In this document: in pieces, positions 8,536-18,200 of the stretch | How positions within the stretch are numbered: position 1 is the first letter of the stretch | Layout of the letters: each line of letters begins with the position of its first letter | Source: Variovorax sp. KBW07 | Lineage (GTDB): Bacteria > Pseudomonadota > Gammaproteobacteria > Burkholderiales > Burkholderiaceae_C | DNA length: 64,000 bases | Reading direction: 5' to 3' | Assembly: GCF_003852515.1 (NCBI RefSeq) | Contig: NZ_QAJK01000046.1 | Location: 97,589-161,588, forward strand | Position numbers and translations under genes: made by a program | Notes under the pieces: generated by a model | Told to the model about the DNA's origin: nothing | The model's database searches: none | The model's input: only the letters and a program-made list of their open reading frames with translations

Positions 8536-11500
8536 ATGAACAAGATCTGCCGTGTCATTTGGAGCGAAGCGCTTGACAGCTGGATTGCGGTATCCGAACT
8601 CGGCTCGGCGCGCCGCAAGAAATCTTCCCGGACCATTCTGGCGATGGCTGTCGCGTCGTTGTTTGGCACTTTCGCGTCGCCTGCTGCTCTTGCGTGGGAT
8701 TGCTCAACCACTCCGGCCAAAGGGAACATCAAGAATCCACTGGGAGTCAGTGAGTACTGCGGCACTGGGACAGGCTTGACGCTGACGGCCAACCAGGACA
8801 GCAATGGGGGTTGGGAGACGTTGGTCTTGCGAGGTGGAGGCACAGAAGGGCAGACGGTCAGAAATTATTTTGTTGGTAGTGCGGACATCGGCAATGCCGC
8901 GAATGTCACGCTGGGCGACTCGGGCTACACGAACTCCACCACGACTGTCTTCGCCAACCATTTTCAGGTAGGCGACTCCACAACCAGCGCTTCAGGGGCA
9001 AACAGCACGGCCATGGGCATCGGTGCCAAAGCCACGTTGTCGGACACCGTCGCCATCGGCAGCAACACATCGGCTTCCGGTCTCCGGGCAATTGCGCTGG
9101 GAGGTAATGCCGCAACAGCCAACAGCGGAGCCTCGGCTGCAGCGACCGACGCCATCGCAATCGGTGGGCAGTCCAGCGTTTCGACAGCGGCCACTTCCGG
9201 CATTGCGATAGGCCTCCAGGCCAATGTCAACGTAGCTGGATCGGTTGCGCTGGGTGCAAACGCGACCACTACCGGCGCGGCATCGCCGGCCACCGGCGGC
9301 ACTGGCTCCGTCGACAACATCGTTGTCGGCGCCACCACCTTCACGGGCTTCGCCGGCGCCAATTCGTCGGCGGGGGTGGTGAGCGTGGGCGGATCTGGCA
9401 CAGAGCGCCGGATCCAGAATGTCGCAACGGGCCTGGTGGGTGCAAACAGCACCGACGCCATCAATGGCAGCCAGTTGTATTCCGTGGTGAGTACGGTGAC
9501 GAGCAACATCGGGAGCTTGTCGACGAGCCTGAGCACCGCGAAAAGCAACATCGGTAGCCTGTCTACTGGGCTGAGCACTGCGACAAGCAATATCGGTAGC
9601 CTGTCCACTGGTTTGAGCACTGCGACGAGCAACATCGGTAGCTTGTCCACTGGCCTGAGCACCGCGAAAAGCAACATCGGTAGCTTGTCCACTGGCCTGA
9701 GCACTGCGACGAGCAACATCGGTAGCCTGTCCACTGGCCTGAGCACGGCGACGAGCAACATCGGTAGCTTGTCCACTGGCCTGAGCACTGCGACGAGCAA
9801 CATCGGCAGCCTGTCCACTGGTTTGAGCACTGCGACGAGCAACATCGGCAGCCTGTCCACGGGCCTGAGCACTGCGACGAGCAACATCGGCAGCCTGTCC
9901 ACGGGCCTGAGCACGACCAACAGCAGCGTCGTCAGCTTGTCGACTTCGACATCCACCGGCTTGAGCACGGCGACAAGCAGCATTGGCAGCCTATCGACAG
10001 GCCTTAGCACCGCCGCCAGCAATATCGGCAGCCTGTCAACCGGACTCGCCCACTCGGTGCAATACGACGACGAGGGTCACACGAAGGTGACGCTGGGGGG
10101 CAAGGGCTCGGCAAAGCCGGTAAGCCTTGCCAACGTGGCCGACGGTGTGGACCCAACCGACGCGGTGAACTTCGGACAGTTGACGTCGCTGTCGACTTCG
10201 ACCTCAACCGGTCTGAGCACCGCGACCAGCAGCATCGCCAGCCTATCGACCTCCACGTCTACGGGACTGAGCACGGCGACAAGCAATATCGGTAGTTTGT
10301 CGATTGGCTTGAGCACTGCAACGAGCAACATCGGAAGCCTGTCTACGGGCCTGAGCACCACCGACAGCAACCTCGCAAGCCTGTCGACCTCCACGTCGAC
10401 GGGGCTTAGCACTGCAAACAGCAATATCGGTAGCTTGTCTACCGGTCTGAGCACCGCCACCAGCGGCATTGGCAGTTTGTCCACAACCCTGAGTACGACT
10501 AACAGCAATCTCGAGAGCTTGTCGACCTCCACGTCTACCGGACTGAGTACCGCCACCAGCGGCATCGGCAGTTTGTCGACTGGCTTGAGCACAACGAACA
10601 GCAGTGTCGCGAGTCTGTCCACTTCGACCTCGACAGGTCTGAGCACCGCGACGAGCAATATCGAAAGTTTGTCTACCGGCCTGAGCACTGCCGCCAGCGG
10701 CATTGGCAGTTTGTCGACTGGTTTGAGCACGGCGGTCAGCAACATCGGCAGCCTGTCCACTGGCCTCAGCACCGCTACCAGCAACATCAGTAGCCTCTCC
10801 ACGGGCCTTGCAAACTCGGTCCAGTACGACGACGCGAGCCACAAACAGGTGACCCTGGGCGGCAAGGGCTCGACAACGCCAGTGATCCTCACCAATGTCG
10901 CAGCGGGCGTGGATACCACCGATGCGGTGAACTTCGGGCAGTTGACCTCGCTGTCGACGTCGATCTCCGGCAGCGTCGCGAGCCTGTCCACCGGGCTGAG
11001 CACCACCGACAGCAACGTCAGCAACCTGTCTACTTCCACCTCGACCGGCCTGAGCACTGCAACGAGCAGCATCGGCAGCCTGTCCACGGGCCTGAGCACG
11101 ACGAACAGCAGCGTCAACAGCCTGTCGACCTCCACCTCTACCGGCTTGAGCACGGCCGCCAGCGGCATCAGTAGTTTGTCGACTGGCCTAAGCACTGCGA
11201 CAAGCAACATCAACAGTCTCTCGACAAGCTTGAGCACGACGGACAGCAGCGTTGCGAGCTTGTCGACTTCGACTTCTACTGGCCTGAGCACTGCCACCAG
11301 CAACATCGACAGTCTGTCCACGAGCCTGAGCACAACGAACAGCGGCGTCGCCAGCCTGTCGACCTCCACCTCGACCGGCCTGAGCACAGCCAACAGCGGC
11401 ATCAGCAGCCTGTCTACCGGCCTGAGCACGACGAACAGCAGCGTTGCGAGCCTGTCGACGTCGACCTCTACCGGCCTGAGCACCGCCACCAGTGGCATCG

Positions 11501-14124
11501 GCAGTTTGTCCACTGGTTTGAGCACGGCAACCAGCAGCATCGGCAGCCTGTCCACGGGCCTGAGCACGACCAACAGCAGCATCGACAGTCTGTCTACTTC
11601 GACCTCCACCGGCCTGAGCACGACAAACAGCAGTGTTGCGAGCTTGTCGACTTCGACTTCTACTGGTCTCAGCACTGCCACCAGCAACATCGGCAGTCTG
11701 TCCACGGGCCTAAGCACGACCAACAGCAGCATCTACAGCCTGTCTACTTCGACTTCCACCGGCTTGAGCACGGCCGTAAGCAACATCAACAGCCTCTCCA
11801 CCGGCCTAAGTACGACGAACAGCAGCGCTGCGAGCCTGTCGACTTCGACCTCGACTGGCCTCAGCACAGCCACCAGCAATATCGGCAGCCTATCCACGGG
11901 CCTGAGCACGACCAACAGCAGCATCGACAGCTTGTCTACATCGACCTCTACCGGTCTGAGCACAGCCAACAGCGGCATCAGCAGCTTGTCTACTGGCTTG
12001 AGCACCGCGACGAGCGGCATCGGTAGCCTGTCTACCAGCCTGAGCACGACGAACAGCAGCGTTGCGAGCCTGTCAACGTTGACCTCGACCGGCCTCAGCA
12101 CAGCGACCAGCAGCCTCGGTAGCCTGTCCACGGGCTTGAGCACGACCAACAGCAGCGTTGCCAGCCTGTCGACCTCCACCTCCACCGGCCTGAGTACCGC
12201 CACCAGTGGCATCGGCAGTTTGTCCACTGGTTTGAGCACGGCAACAAGCAACATCAGCAGCCTGTCCACGAGCCTGAGTACGACGAACAGCAGCATCGAC
12301 AGCCTGTCTACATCAACCTCCACCGGCCTGAGCACCGCCACCAGTGGCATCGGCAGTTTGTCCACTGGTTTGAGCACTGCAACCAGCAGCATCGGCAGTC
12401 TGTCCACGGGCTTGAGCACGACCAACAGCAGCGTCGACAGCCTGTCTACATCGACCTCCACTGGACTGAGCACCGCCACCAGCGGCATCAGCAGCTTGTC
12501 CACTGGCTTGAGCACTGCGACGAGCAGCATCGGTAGCCTGTCTACCAGCCTGAGCACGACAAACAGCAGCGTTGCGAGCCTGTCGACTTCGACCTCGACT
12601 GGCCTCAGCACAGCGACCAGCGGCATCGGCAGTCTGTCCACGGGCCTGAGCACGACGAGCAGCAGCATCGACAGCCTGTCTACATCTACCTCCACCGGAC
12701 TGAGCACGGCCACCAGCGGCATCAGCAGCTTGTCCACCGGCTTGAGCACCGCAACGAGCAATATCGACAGCCTCTCGACTTCCACCTCCACCGGTCTGAG
12801 CACCGCCACGAGCAGCATCGGCAGCCTGTCCACGGGCCTGAGCACGGCCGCGAGCAACATCGACAGCCTGTCCACGGGTTTGAGCACCACAAACAGCAGC
12901 GTTGCCAGCCTGTCAACCTCCACCTCCACCGGTCTGAGCACCGCCACAAGCGGCATCGGCAGCTTGTCTACTGGCTTGAGCACGGCGACCAGCAGCATTA
13001 CCAGCCTGTCCACCGCCCTCAGCACCACCAACGGCAACGTCACCAGCCTGAGCACATCGGTCAACACCATCTACAACACCGGCACCAAGTACTTCCACGC
13101 CAACTCGACAGCGGCCGACGCCGTTGCCAGCGGCCAGGACGCTGTGGCCATCGGGCCGAAGTCGGTGGCCAGCGGTGCCAACTCCTTCGCCGCCGGCAAC
13201 GGTGCGAAGGCGACGGCCGACGGTGCCATCGCCATCGGCTTCGGTGCCCAGGCGAACGGCCCCAACGCCATCGCCGTCGGCGCGAATGCGCTCGCGAACG
13301 ACTCGCAGGCCTTTGGCGACAGCGCCCGCGCCGGCAACGGCGGTGCGGCCTTCGGCAACAACGCCGATGCGGGCGGCACCGACCGGAGCCAGGCAAAGAA
13401 CGTGTCGAAGGGCACGGCCATCGGCTTCGGTGCGGTGGTGCAGCAAAGCGGCGGCGTGGCACTGGGTTCGGGCTCCGTGGCTTCGCGCGCGGCAGGCGTG
13501 GCCGGCTACGTGCCGGGCAGCGCTACAGCCGACCAGCAGGCGGCCATTGCAGCGACCACCAGCACGCAGGCTGCGGTATCGGTGGGCGATGCGGCCAACG
13601 GCCAGTACCGCCAGATCACGGGCGTGGCGGCAGGCTCGGCCGACGGCGACGCGATCAACCTGGCGCAGCTGAAGGCGGCGTCCACAGCCTCGAAGGCCAG
13701 CAGCGCGCAGTACGCGATCAACCCCGACGGCTCGATCAACTACAACCAGATCACGCTGGGCGCGGGCCAGGCACCGGGCGGCACGCGCATCAGCAACGTG
13801 GCGCCGGGCGTTGCACCGACCGACGCAGTCAACATGAGCCAGCTGACGGGCGTGCAGGGCCAGCTGCAAGGCCAGATCGGCATCACACAGCGCATTGCCT
13901 ACTCGGGCGTGGCGATGGCCACGGCCATGAGCACCCTGCCCCAGGCCATGACGCCGGGCAAGAACCTGATGTCGGTGGGGGTGGGCAACTATTCAGGCTA
14001 CGGCGCCATCGCCGTCGGCTACTCCGCACGCTCGAACGACGGCAAGTGGATCTACAAGGTCAACGGCGGCTACAGCGGCACGAGGTTCAACATCGGCGTC
14101 GGCGTGGGCTACGAATTCGAGTAG
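8536..14124 (+). CDS. Trimeric autotransporter adhesin (YadA/Hia type) with long repeat stalk
   Basis: 1862-residue surface adhesin of the type Vc secretion class. Residues 1-53 form an extended signal peptide region (MNKICRVIWSEALDSW...), cleaved probably after ALA. A YadA-like head with GxxAxAxG repeats spans about 130-280, followed by a neck (about 284-318). Residues about 324-1512 are a stalk of near-identical Ser/Thr/Leu repeats, broken at about 503-550 and 756-803 by neck-like inserts (SVQYDD...TDAVNFGQL). A second YadA-like head lies at about 1515-1655, then another neck (about 1719-1772). The last ~80 residues are the beta-barrel anchor, ending GVGYEFE with an aromatic-containing C-terminus. 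It stands alone behind an AT-rich region. Binding partner unknown. Confidence 0.96.
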   Translation: MNKICRVIWSEALDSWIAVSELGSARRKKSSRTILAMAVASLFGTFASPAALAWDCSTTPAKGNIKNPLGVSEYCGTGTGLTLTANQDSNGGWETLVLRGGGTEGQTVRNYFVGSADIGNAANVTLGDSGYTNSTTTVFANHFQVGDSTTSASGANSTAMGIGAKATLSDTVAIGSNTSASGLRAIALGGNAATANSGASAAATDAIAIGGQSSVSTAATSGIAIGLQANVNVAGSVALGANATTTGAASPATGGTGSVDNIVVGATTFTGFAGANSSAGVVSVGGSGTERRIQNVATGLVGANSTDAINGSQLYSVVSTVTSNIGSLSTSLSTAKSNIGSLSTGLSTATSNIGSLSTGLSTATSNIGSLSTGLSTAKSNIGSLSTGLSTATSNIGSLSTGLSTATSNIGSLSTGLSTATSNIGSLSTGLSTATSNIGSLSTGLSTATSNIGSLSTGLSTTNSSVVSLSTSTSTGLSTATSSIGSLSTGLSTAASNIGSLSTGLAHSVQYDDEGHTKVTLGGKGSAKPVSLANVADGVDPTDAVNFGQLTSLSTSTSTGLSTATSSIASLSTSTSTGLSTATSNIGSLSIGLSTATSNIGSLSTGLSTTDSNLASLSTSTSTGLSTANSNIGSLSTGLSTATSGIGSLSTTLSTTNSNLESLSTSTSTGLSTATSGIGSLSTGLSTTNSSVASLSTSTSTGLSTATSNIESLSTGLSTAASGIGSLSTGLSTAVSNIGSLSTGLSTATSNISSLSTGLANSVQYDDASHKQVTLGGKGSTTPVILTNVAAGVDTTDAVNFGQLTSLSTSISGSVASLSTGLSTTDSNVSNLSTSTSTGLSTATSSIGSLSTGLSTTNSSVNSLSTSTSTGLSTAASGISSLSTGLSTATSNINSLSTSLSTTDSSVASLSTSTSTGLSTATSNIDSLSTSLSTTNSGVASLSTSTSTGLSTANSGISSLSTGLSTTNSSVASLSTSTSTGLSTATSGIGSLSTGLSTATSSIGSLSTGLSTTNSSIDSLSTSTSTGLSTTNSSVASLSTSTSTGLSTATSNIGSLSTGLSTTNSSIYSLSTSTSTGLSTAVSNINSLSTGLSTTNSSAASLSTSTSTGLSTATSNIGSLSTGLSTTNSSIDSLSTSTSTGLSTANSGISSLSTGLSTATSGIGSLSTSLSTTNSSVASLSTLTSTGLSTATSSLGSLSTGLSTTNSSVASLSTSTSTGLSTATSGIGSLSTGLSTATSNISSLSTSLSTTNSSIDSLSTSTSTGLSTATSGIGSLSTGLSTATSSIGSLSTGLSTTNSSVDSLSTSTSTGLSTATSGISSLSTGLSTATSSIGSLSTSLSTTNSSVASLSTSTSTGLSTATSGIGSLSTGLSTTSSSIDSLSTSTSTGLSTATSGISSLSTGLSTATSNIDSLSTSTSTGLSTATSSIGSLSTGLSTAASNIDSLSTGLSTTNSSVASLSTSTSTGLSTATSGIGSLSTGLSTATSSITSLSTALSTTNGNVTSLSTSVNTIYNTGTKYFHANSTAADAVASGQDAVAIGPKSVASGANSFAAGNGAKATADGAIAIGFGAQANGPNAIAVGANALANDSQAFGDSARAGNGGAAFGNNADAGGTDRSQAKNVSKGTAIGFGAVVQQSGGVALGSGSVASRAAGVAGYVPGSATADQQAAIAATTSTQAAVSVGDAANGQYRQITGVAAGSADGDAINLAQLKAASTASKASSAQYAINPDGSINYNQITLGAGQAPGGTRISNVAPGVAPTDAVNMSQLTGVQGQLQGQIGITQRIAYSGVAMATAMSTLPQAMTPGKNLMSVGVGNYSGYGAIAVGYSARSNDGKWIYKVNGGYSGTRFNIGVGVGYEFE
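9505..13070 (+). repeat. Coding tandem repeats of the adhesin stalk (14- and 18-codon units)
   Basis: About 3.6 kb of degenerate tandem repeats. Two unit types alternate: a 14-residue unit (SNIGSLSTGLSTAT) and an 18-residue unit carrying an extra STST (SVASLSTSTSTGLSTATS). The first ~450 bp contain almost only 14-residue units; later parts mix both. Synonymous third-base changes vary between copies. Slippage or recombination between copies should make the length variable between strains. Confidence 0.93.
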
Positions 14125-14261
14125 CGACGCGACACCGCCGACACGAGGCGCCCTCCTTCCCGCAACGCCTGAAAATTCCTACGCGGCGCAACGGATTGCG
14201 GCTGACGCAATCCGCAAGCGCCAAGAGGGACCATCAGTCACCACTTTTACAGGTGATTTGC

Positions 14262-14498
14262 ATGAGCCTCAGGGACATTCGCGAACGCTATGGCGTGAGC
14301 TTCGAAAGAGGAAACCGCGTGATGTGCGGCGGCCGGTTCGGCACGGTTGCCGGCGCGACCGATTCGCACATCCGGGTCAAGTTCGACGGGCGCCAGATCA
14401 GCAGCCCGTGCGATCCGCTCGAAGTGCAAGCAGCACCACGCGCTACCCGGTTGACTCCCGGTTCAACCGCTTCAATTCCGAACGCCCCATCGGCGTGA
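14262..14498 (+). CDS. Small uncharacterised protein with KOW-like segment
   Basis: 78 residues, starting MSLRDIRERYGVSFERGNRV. The stretch GNRVMCGGRFGTVAGATDSHIRVKFDG has the hydrophobic/Gly pattern of a small beta-barrel such as KOW or Tudor-like domains; this is only a resemblance. AGGTGA lies seven bases before ATG. The last 56 bases overlap the convergent gene at 14443-14670. No function can be assigned. Confidence 0.5.
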   Translation: MSLRDIRERYGVSFERGNRVMCGGRFGTVAGATDSHIRVKFDGRQISSPCDPLEVQAAPRATRLTPGSTASIPNAPSA

Positions 14499-14670
14499 TG
14501 CGCAAGACGATCGCGGGCTTGTTGTCCGCCGCGTCTTCCGTGGCCGGCGGAAGCACCGCCTCGATCAGTTCGGCCGCGGCCAGCACCGCCACGTTGTGAA
14601 TGTCGGTCGTGTCGGTCACGGCCAAGGGAAACGATGCGTTCTCGATGCGCCTGAGAAAGTCCATCGGCAT
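14443..14670 (-). CDS. Small uncharacterised protein
   Basis: 75 residues, MPMDFLRRIENASFPLAV..., ending KRLNRESTG. The mixture of hydrophobic and charged residues (AVLAAAELIEAVLP, PAIVLRITPMGR) looks like a folded alpha/beta peptide, not a shadow frame. AAGGA stands about seven bases before the ATG on the minus strand. Its 3' end overlaps the convergent gene at 14262-14498 by 56 bp, so one of the two may be mis-called, or both are real. Function unknown. Confidence 0.5.
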   Translation of the reverse strand: MPMDFLRRIENASFPLAVTDTTDIHNVAVLAAAELIEAVLPPATEDAADNKPAIVLRITPMGRSELKRLNRESTG

Positions 14671-14949
14671 CAGGTGATCCTTCGTAGTTCAGAGCAGTCC
14701 GGCCAGCGGTCCAAGTAAATACCCGCGCGCCCGCCCATGTGCTCGGGGCTTTCCCTTGGCGGGGCGCCCCATCGGACGCATTCCGGCGCGCATGGGGCTG
14801 CTGTCCTACGCCCGCCGCGTCCGAAAGGCGTATCACCGCGCCATGGATGCCGGAAGGTGCCGCTTTCCAGCGAAATGACTCCACGGGGATGGCTCGCGCA
14901 CGGCGAGATCGATGTTCACTCGTCCCCAAAAAAGAACGGAAAAAGGAAA

Positions 14950-15237
14950 ATGGGGAAACGGGTTTTTCACTCGGCCACTGTCACCTTGAAACTGCCGAGC
15001 GACATGAGTTCCAACGACGAAATCGCAGCCCTGCGAGCCGCCGGAATTCCTGTCGATACGCAGTGCATCGCGGAGTCGGGCTTTCTCTTCGTGCGGGCCA
15101 GCAGGGACGGCAGGTCGAACTTCTTCCGCTGGTTCGCCAACGGCATCGCGGGAAGCCGCTCGCTGGGCGCGGCCAAGCCTGCCCTGCGCCTTCGTTCCGC
15201 GGACGAGCCGGGGCCATCAGGCGACTGGACGCCGTGA
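14950..15237 (+). CDS. Small uncharacterised protein
   Basis: 95 residues from the ATG at 14950 (MGKRVFHSATVTLKLPSD...), with GGA just upstream. The segment NDEIAALRAAGIPVDTQCIAE followed by FLFVRAS reads like a real alpha/beta protein. The open frame extends further upstream to 14737, but that part has the composition of non-coding DNA. The stop lies 50 bp from the convergent end of the malQ-treY gene. No family recognised; an ORF on the opposite strand is less protein-like. Confidence 0.4.
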   Translation: MGKRVFHSATVTLKLPSDMSSNDEIAALRAAGIPVDTQCIAESGFLFVRASRDGRSNFFRWFANGIAGSRSLGAAKPALRLRSADEPGPSGDWTP

Positions 15238-15287
15238 GACGGTGGTGACCGGCGAAGCTTTTTACGCTCCAGCCGGGCCACCCGTCT

Positions 15288-18200
15288 TCAAGACAAGGTG
15301 CGGACGTAAAAAACCGCCCAGGGCATGCGCCGCAATGCGTCGGCCAACGGAACCTCGCCGCCATCGATCGGCAGCGATTCCCCCGTCAGCAGCTCCTCGA
15401 ACACCACCGCGCGAACATCCTGGGGCAGGCGCAGCGTCGTGCCACGCCAGCTTGCCCCATCGGGCAGCGCCGCGACCGCGCCACCTTCCGCTCCCTGCGG
15501 TGAAAGCCCGACGAACAACCGGCCCGCCACCACCACGAGCATCTGACTCTCGTGCCTGCGCGCAAAGGCCACGACGTGCTTCGCAGCAGGCCCTTCGACC
15601 ACCAGCGGCTCGTAGCTGCCGTCGCGAAACAGCAGGGGCTGCTCGCGCCGCAACGACAGCAGGCGCCAGATGAACCAGAGCTTGGCGCTGCCATCGTGCG
15701 GCGCCTCGACCATCGACCGCACCCGCTCGGCAAGGCCAGGCGCCCCAGCCATCGCCTGCAACGCGGCCAGCTGCTGCTGGCGCAGGCCGTAGTCCACCGG
15801 GCGCCGGTTGTCCGGGTCGACCAGGCTCAGTTCGATGAGCTCGCTGCCCTGGTAGAGATCGGGCACGCCGGGCGAGGCGTATTTCAGCAGCGTGAGCGTC
15901 AGGCTGTTCCAGGCACCGAACCAGGCCAGCCTGTCGGCCAGCCGCTGGATGTCCGAAAGACAGGTGCCCCTGCCCTCTTCCACCCCGGCCAGAACATCGC
16001 GCACGAAACTCTCCAGTGCGGCTTCGTAGTCGGTGTCGGGATGCGACCAGCGCGTGCGCAGCTTGGCCTCGCGCGCGGCCTTCTGCATGTACTGCCAGAT
16101 GCGGTCGGCATAGGCCGGCGCGGTGCCGGCGTCGAGCCCGCCCAGCGGCAGGCTGCCCAGCAGGGTCTGGTACAGCAGGTATTCGTCGGTGCGCGACGGC
16201 GCCTCGCCGCCCGGCAGCTTCTTGCGCGTGCCACGGCACAGGCCGTGCCAGCGCGTCAGCGCCTCCATCCACTCCTTGGGAATTTCGGAGAGCACGTCGA
16301 TCCGGTTGCGCACGTCTTCCGAGCGCTTGTTGTCGTGCGTCGAGGTGGCGAGCATGGTGTGCGGCCAGCGCAGCGCGCGGTCGGCACTGAGCGCGTGAAA
16401 CTGCCCGACCCCGATGCCGAACAGGTCGGGCTCGCCGCCCACCTCGTTGAGTGCGCTGAGCGGAAAGTAGCGGTAGAACGCCGTGTCTTCCACGCCCTTG
16501 GCCGCCACCGGCGCGCTGAACTGCTGGAAGCGCAACGCGAAGCGGCGCACCCGCTCGGCCAGTGCCGGCGAGGCCGAGGCCACGGCCTCCCCGCGCAGCG
16601 CGCTGCGCACGAAACCGAAAATCGACCGGTCGGCATCGGCGCTCTGCCGCGCGGCTTCGTCGGCGGCCTCGTCGATGAAGCGTGCGTCCTGCGGCGAAGG
16701 CGCATCGACGATGTAGGTGCGGTACACGGGCATGCACGCGGCCACGCCGGCCAGCGCCCGGCGCAGCGCGTTGAGCGTGTAGTCGCGCGTGCTGCGGTCG
16801 GCCCGGGCAATGCGCAGCAACTCGGTGGACAGCACGTTCAGCTCGGACGACAGCGCGGTGCGCATCACGTCGCGCCGGCCCGCGCGCGCCACCTCGGCAA
16901 AGTCGTGCACCTCGCCGGTGAAGCGCTGCCAGGCATGCACGATGTCCGCCTCGGCCGTGGTGTCGACGAGCACGCCGTTGGCCACGTTGGCAAACCGGTA
17001 GCCGGTGGTGCCGTGCACGTGCCAGCTCTCAGGCACTTCCTCGTGCGCACCGGCGATCTTCTCGGCCACCACGTACAGCGGCCGCGCGGGGCGGCCGTTC
17101 GCGTCCGGCGCGGGCAGCACCAGCCCGGCGCGCGCTGCGTAGCCTTCCTGCAGCTTGCGGAAGTAGCCGGCCGGGTCGTAGAGGCCGTCGGGGTGGTCGA
17201 TGCGCAGGCCGTCTACCACGCCCGCCGCGGCAAGGTCCAGCGCAAAAGCCTGCGTGGCCTCGAACACTTCGTCGCGCTCGATGCGCACGGCCGCAAGGTC
17301 GTTGATGTCGAAGAAGCGGCGGTAGTTGATCTCGTCCGCCGCCACGCGCCAGTGCGCGAGCCTGAAGGCCTGCACTTCGATCAGCCGGTGCAGCGCGTCG
17401 CGGGCTTCGGGCGACACCAGGTTCAGCTCCGCCACCGACGCCATGAGCGCTTGCGCGACGGAGGCGTGTCGTTGGGCCAGCTGTGCGAGCCGGGCCTTGA
17501 GCAGCTCCTTGTCGCGCACGCGCTCCGCAAGCTCCCGGGGAGACGCCGTGCCCCGCCCCGGCAGGTGGCCGAAAGCGGTGGCCAGGCTCGCCAGCCCAGC
17601 GGAGGCTTCCGCATCGCCCATCCGCTCCAGCGCCCGCGCGAGCACCACGGGATAGCTTTCGGGCGCGAGCGGAAAGCGATGGTCGAAATAGCGGATGGCA
17701 AAGCTGCCGGTCTCGCTTTCGAAGTGCAGCATCAGCTCGCCGTTTTCCAGCGCCTCGCCGTAGTGCACGCCCAGCACGGGCAGCAGCACCTTGCCTGTCA
17801 GCTCGACGTTGAGCGGCTGCCAGTCGATGTCGAAGTGCTGCGCGAACAGCGAGGCGGGGCCGTTCTCCAGCACGTCCATCCACCAGGCGTTGTCGGCGCC
17901 GAACACGCCCATGTGGTTGGGCACCATGTCCAGCAACTGGCCCAGGCCGTGGGCCTTCAGCGCGGCGACGAAGCGCGCAAAGCCTTCTTCGCCGCCCAGC
18001 TCGGGGTTGATCTGCGCATGCGCCACCACGTCGTAGCCGTGCATGCTGCCCGCGCGGGCGCGCTGAATCGGCGAGCAGTACACATGGCTCACGCCCAGTT
18101 GCGCCAGGTAGGGCAGCACGCGAATCGCATCGTCGAAGCCGAAGTCCTTGTGAAACTGCAGCCGGTAGGTGGCGCGCGGCACGCGGGTGTGCAGGTCCGC

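Noticed and set aside
8279-8539. 86-residue open frame just before the adhesin
   Set aside because: Starts at TTG without a ribosome site, overlaps the adhesin start, and has no recognisable features; a leader peptide cannot be excluded but is not supported.
8964-13070. Three long minus-strand open frames (352, 551 and 445 residues) with repeated VLRPVDRLPMLLV-like units
   Set aside because: They are the antisense reading of the adhesin stalk repeats; the repeat period avoids stops on the opposite strand. No ribosome sites or plausible domains.
9505-13070. Possible CRISPR-like or satellite array
   Set aside because: The repeats are continuous, in frame and coding within the adhesin; there are no unique spacers and no cas genes.
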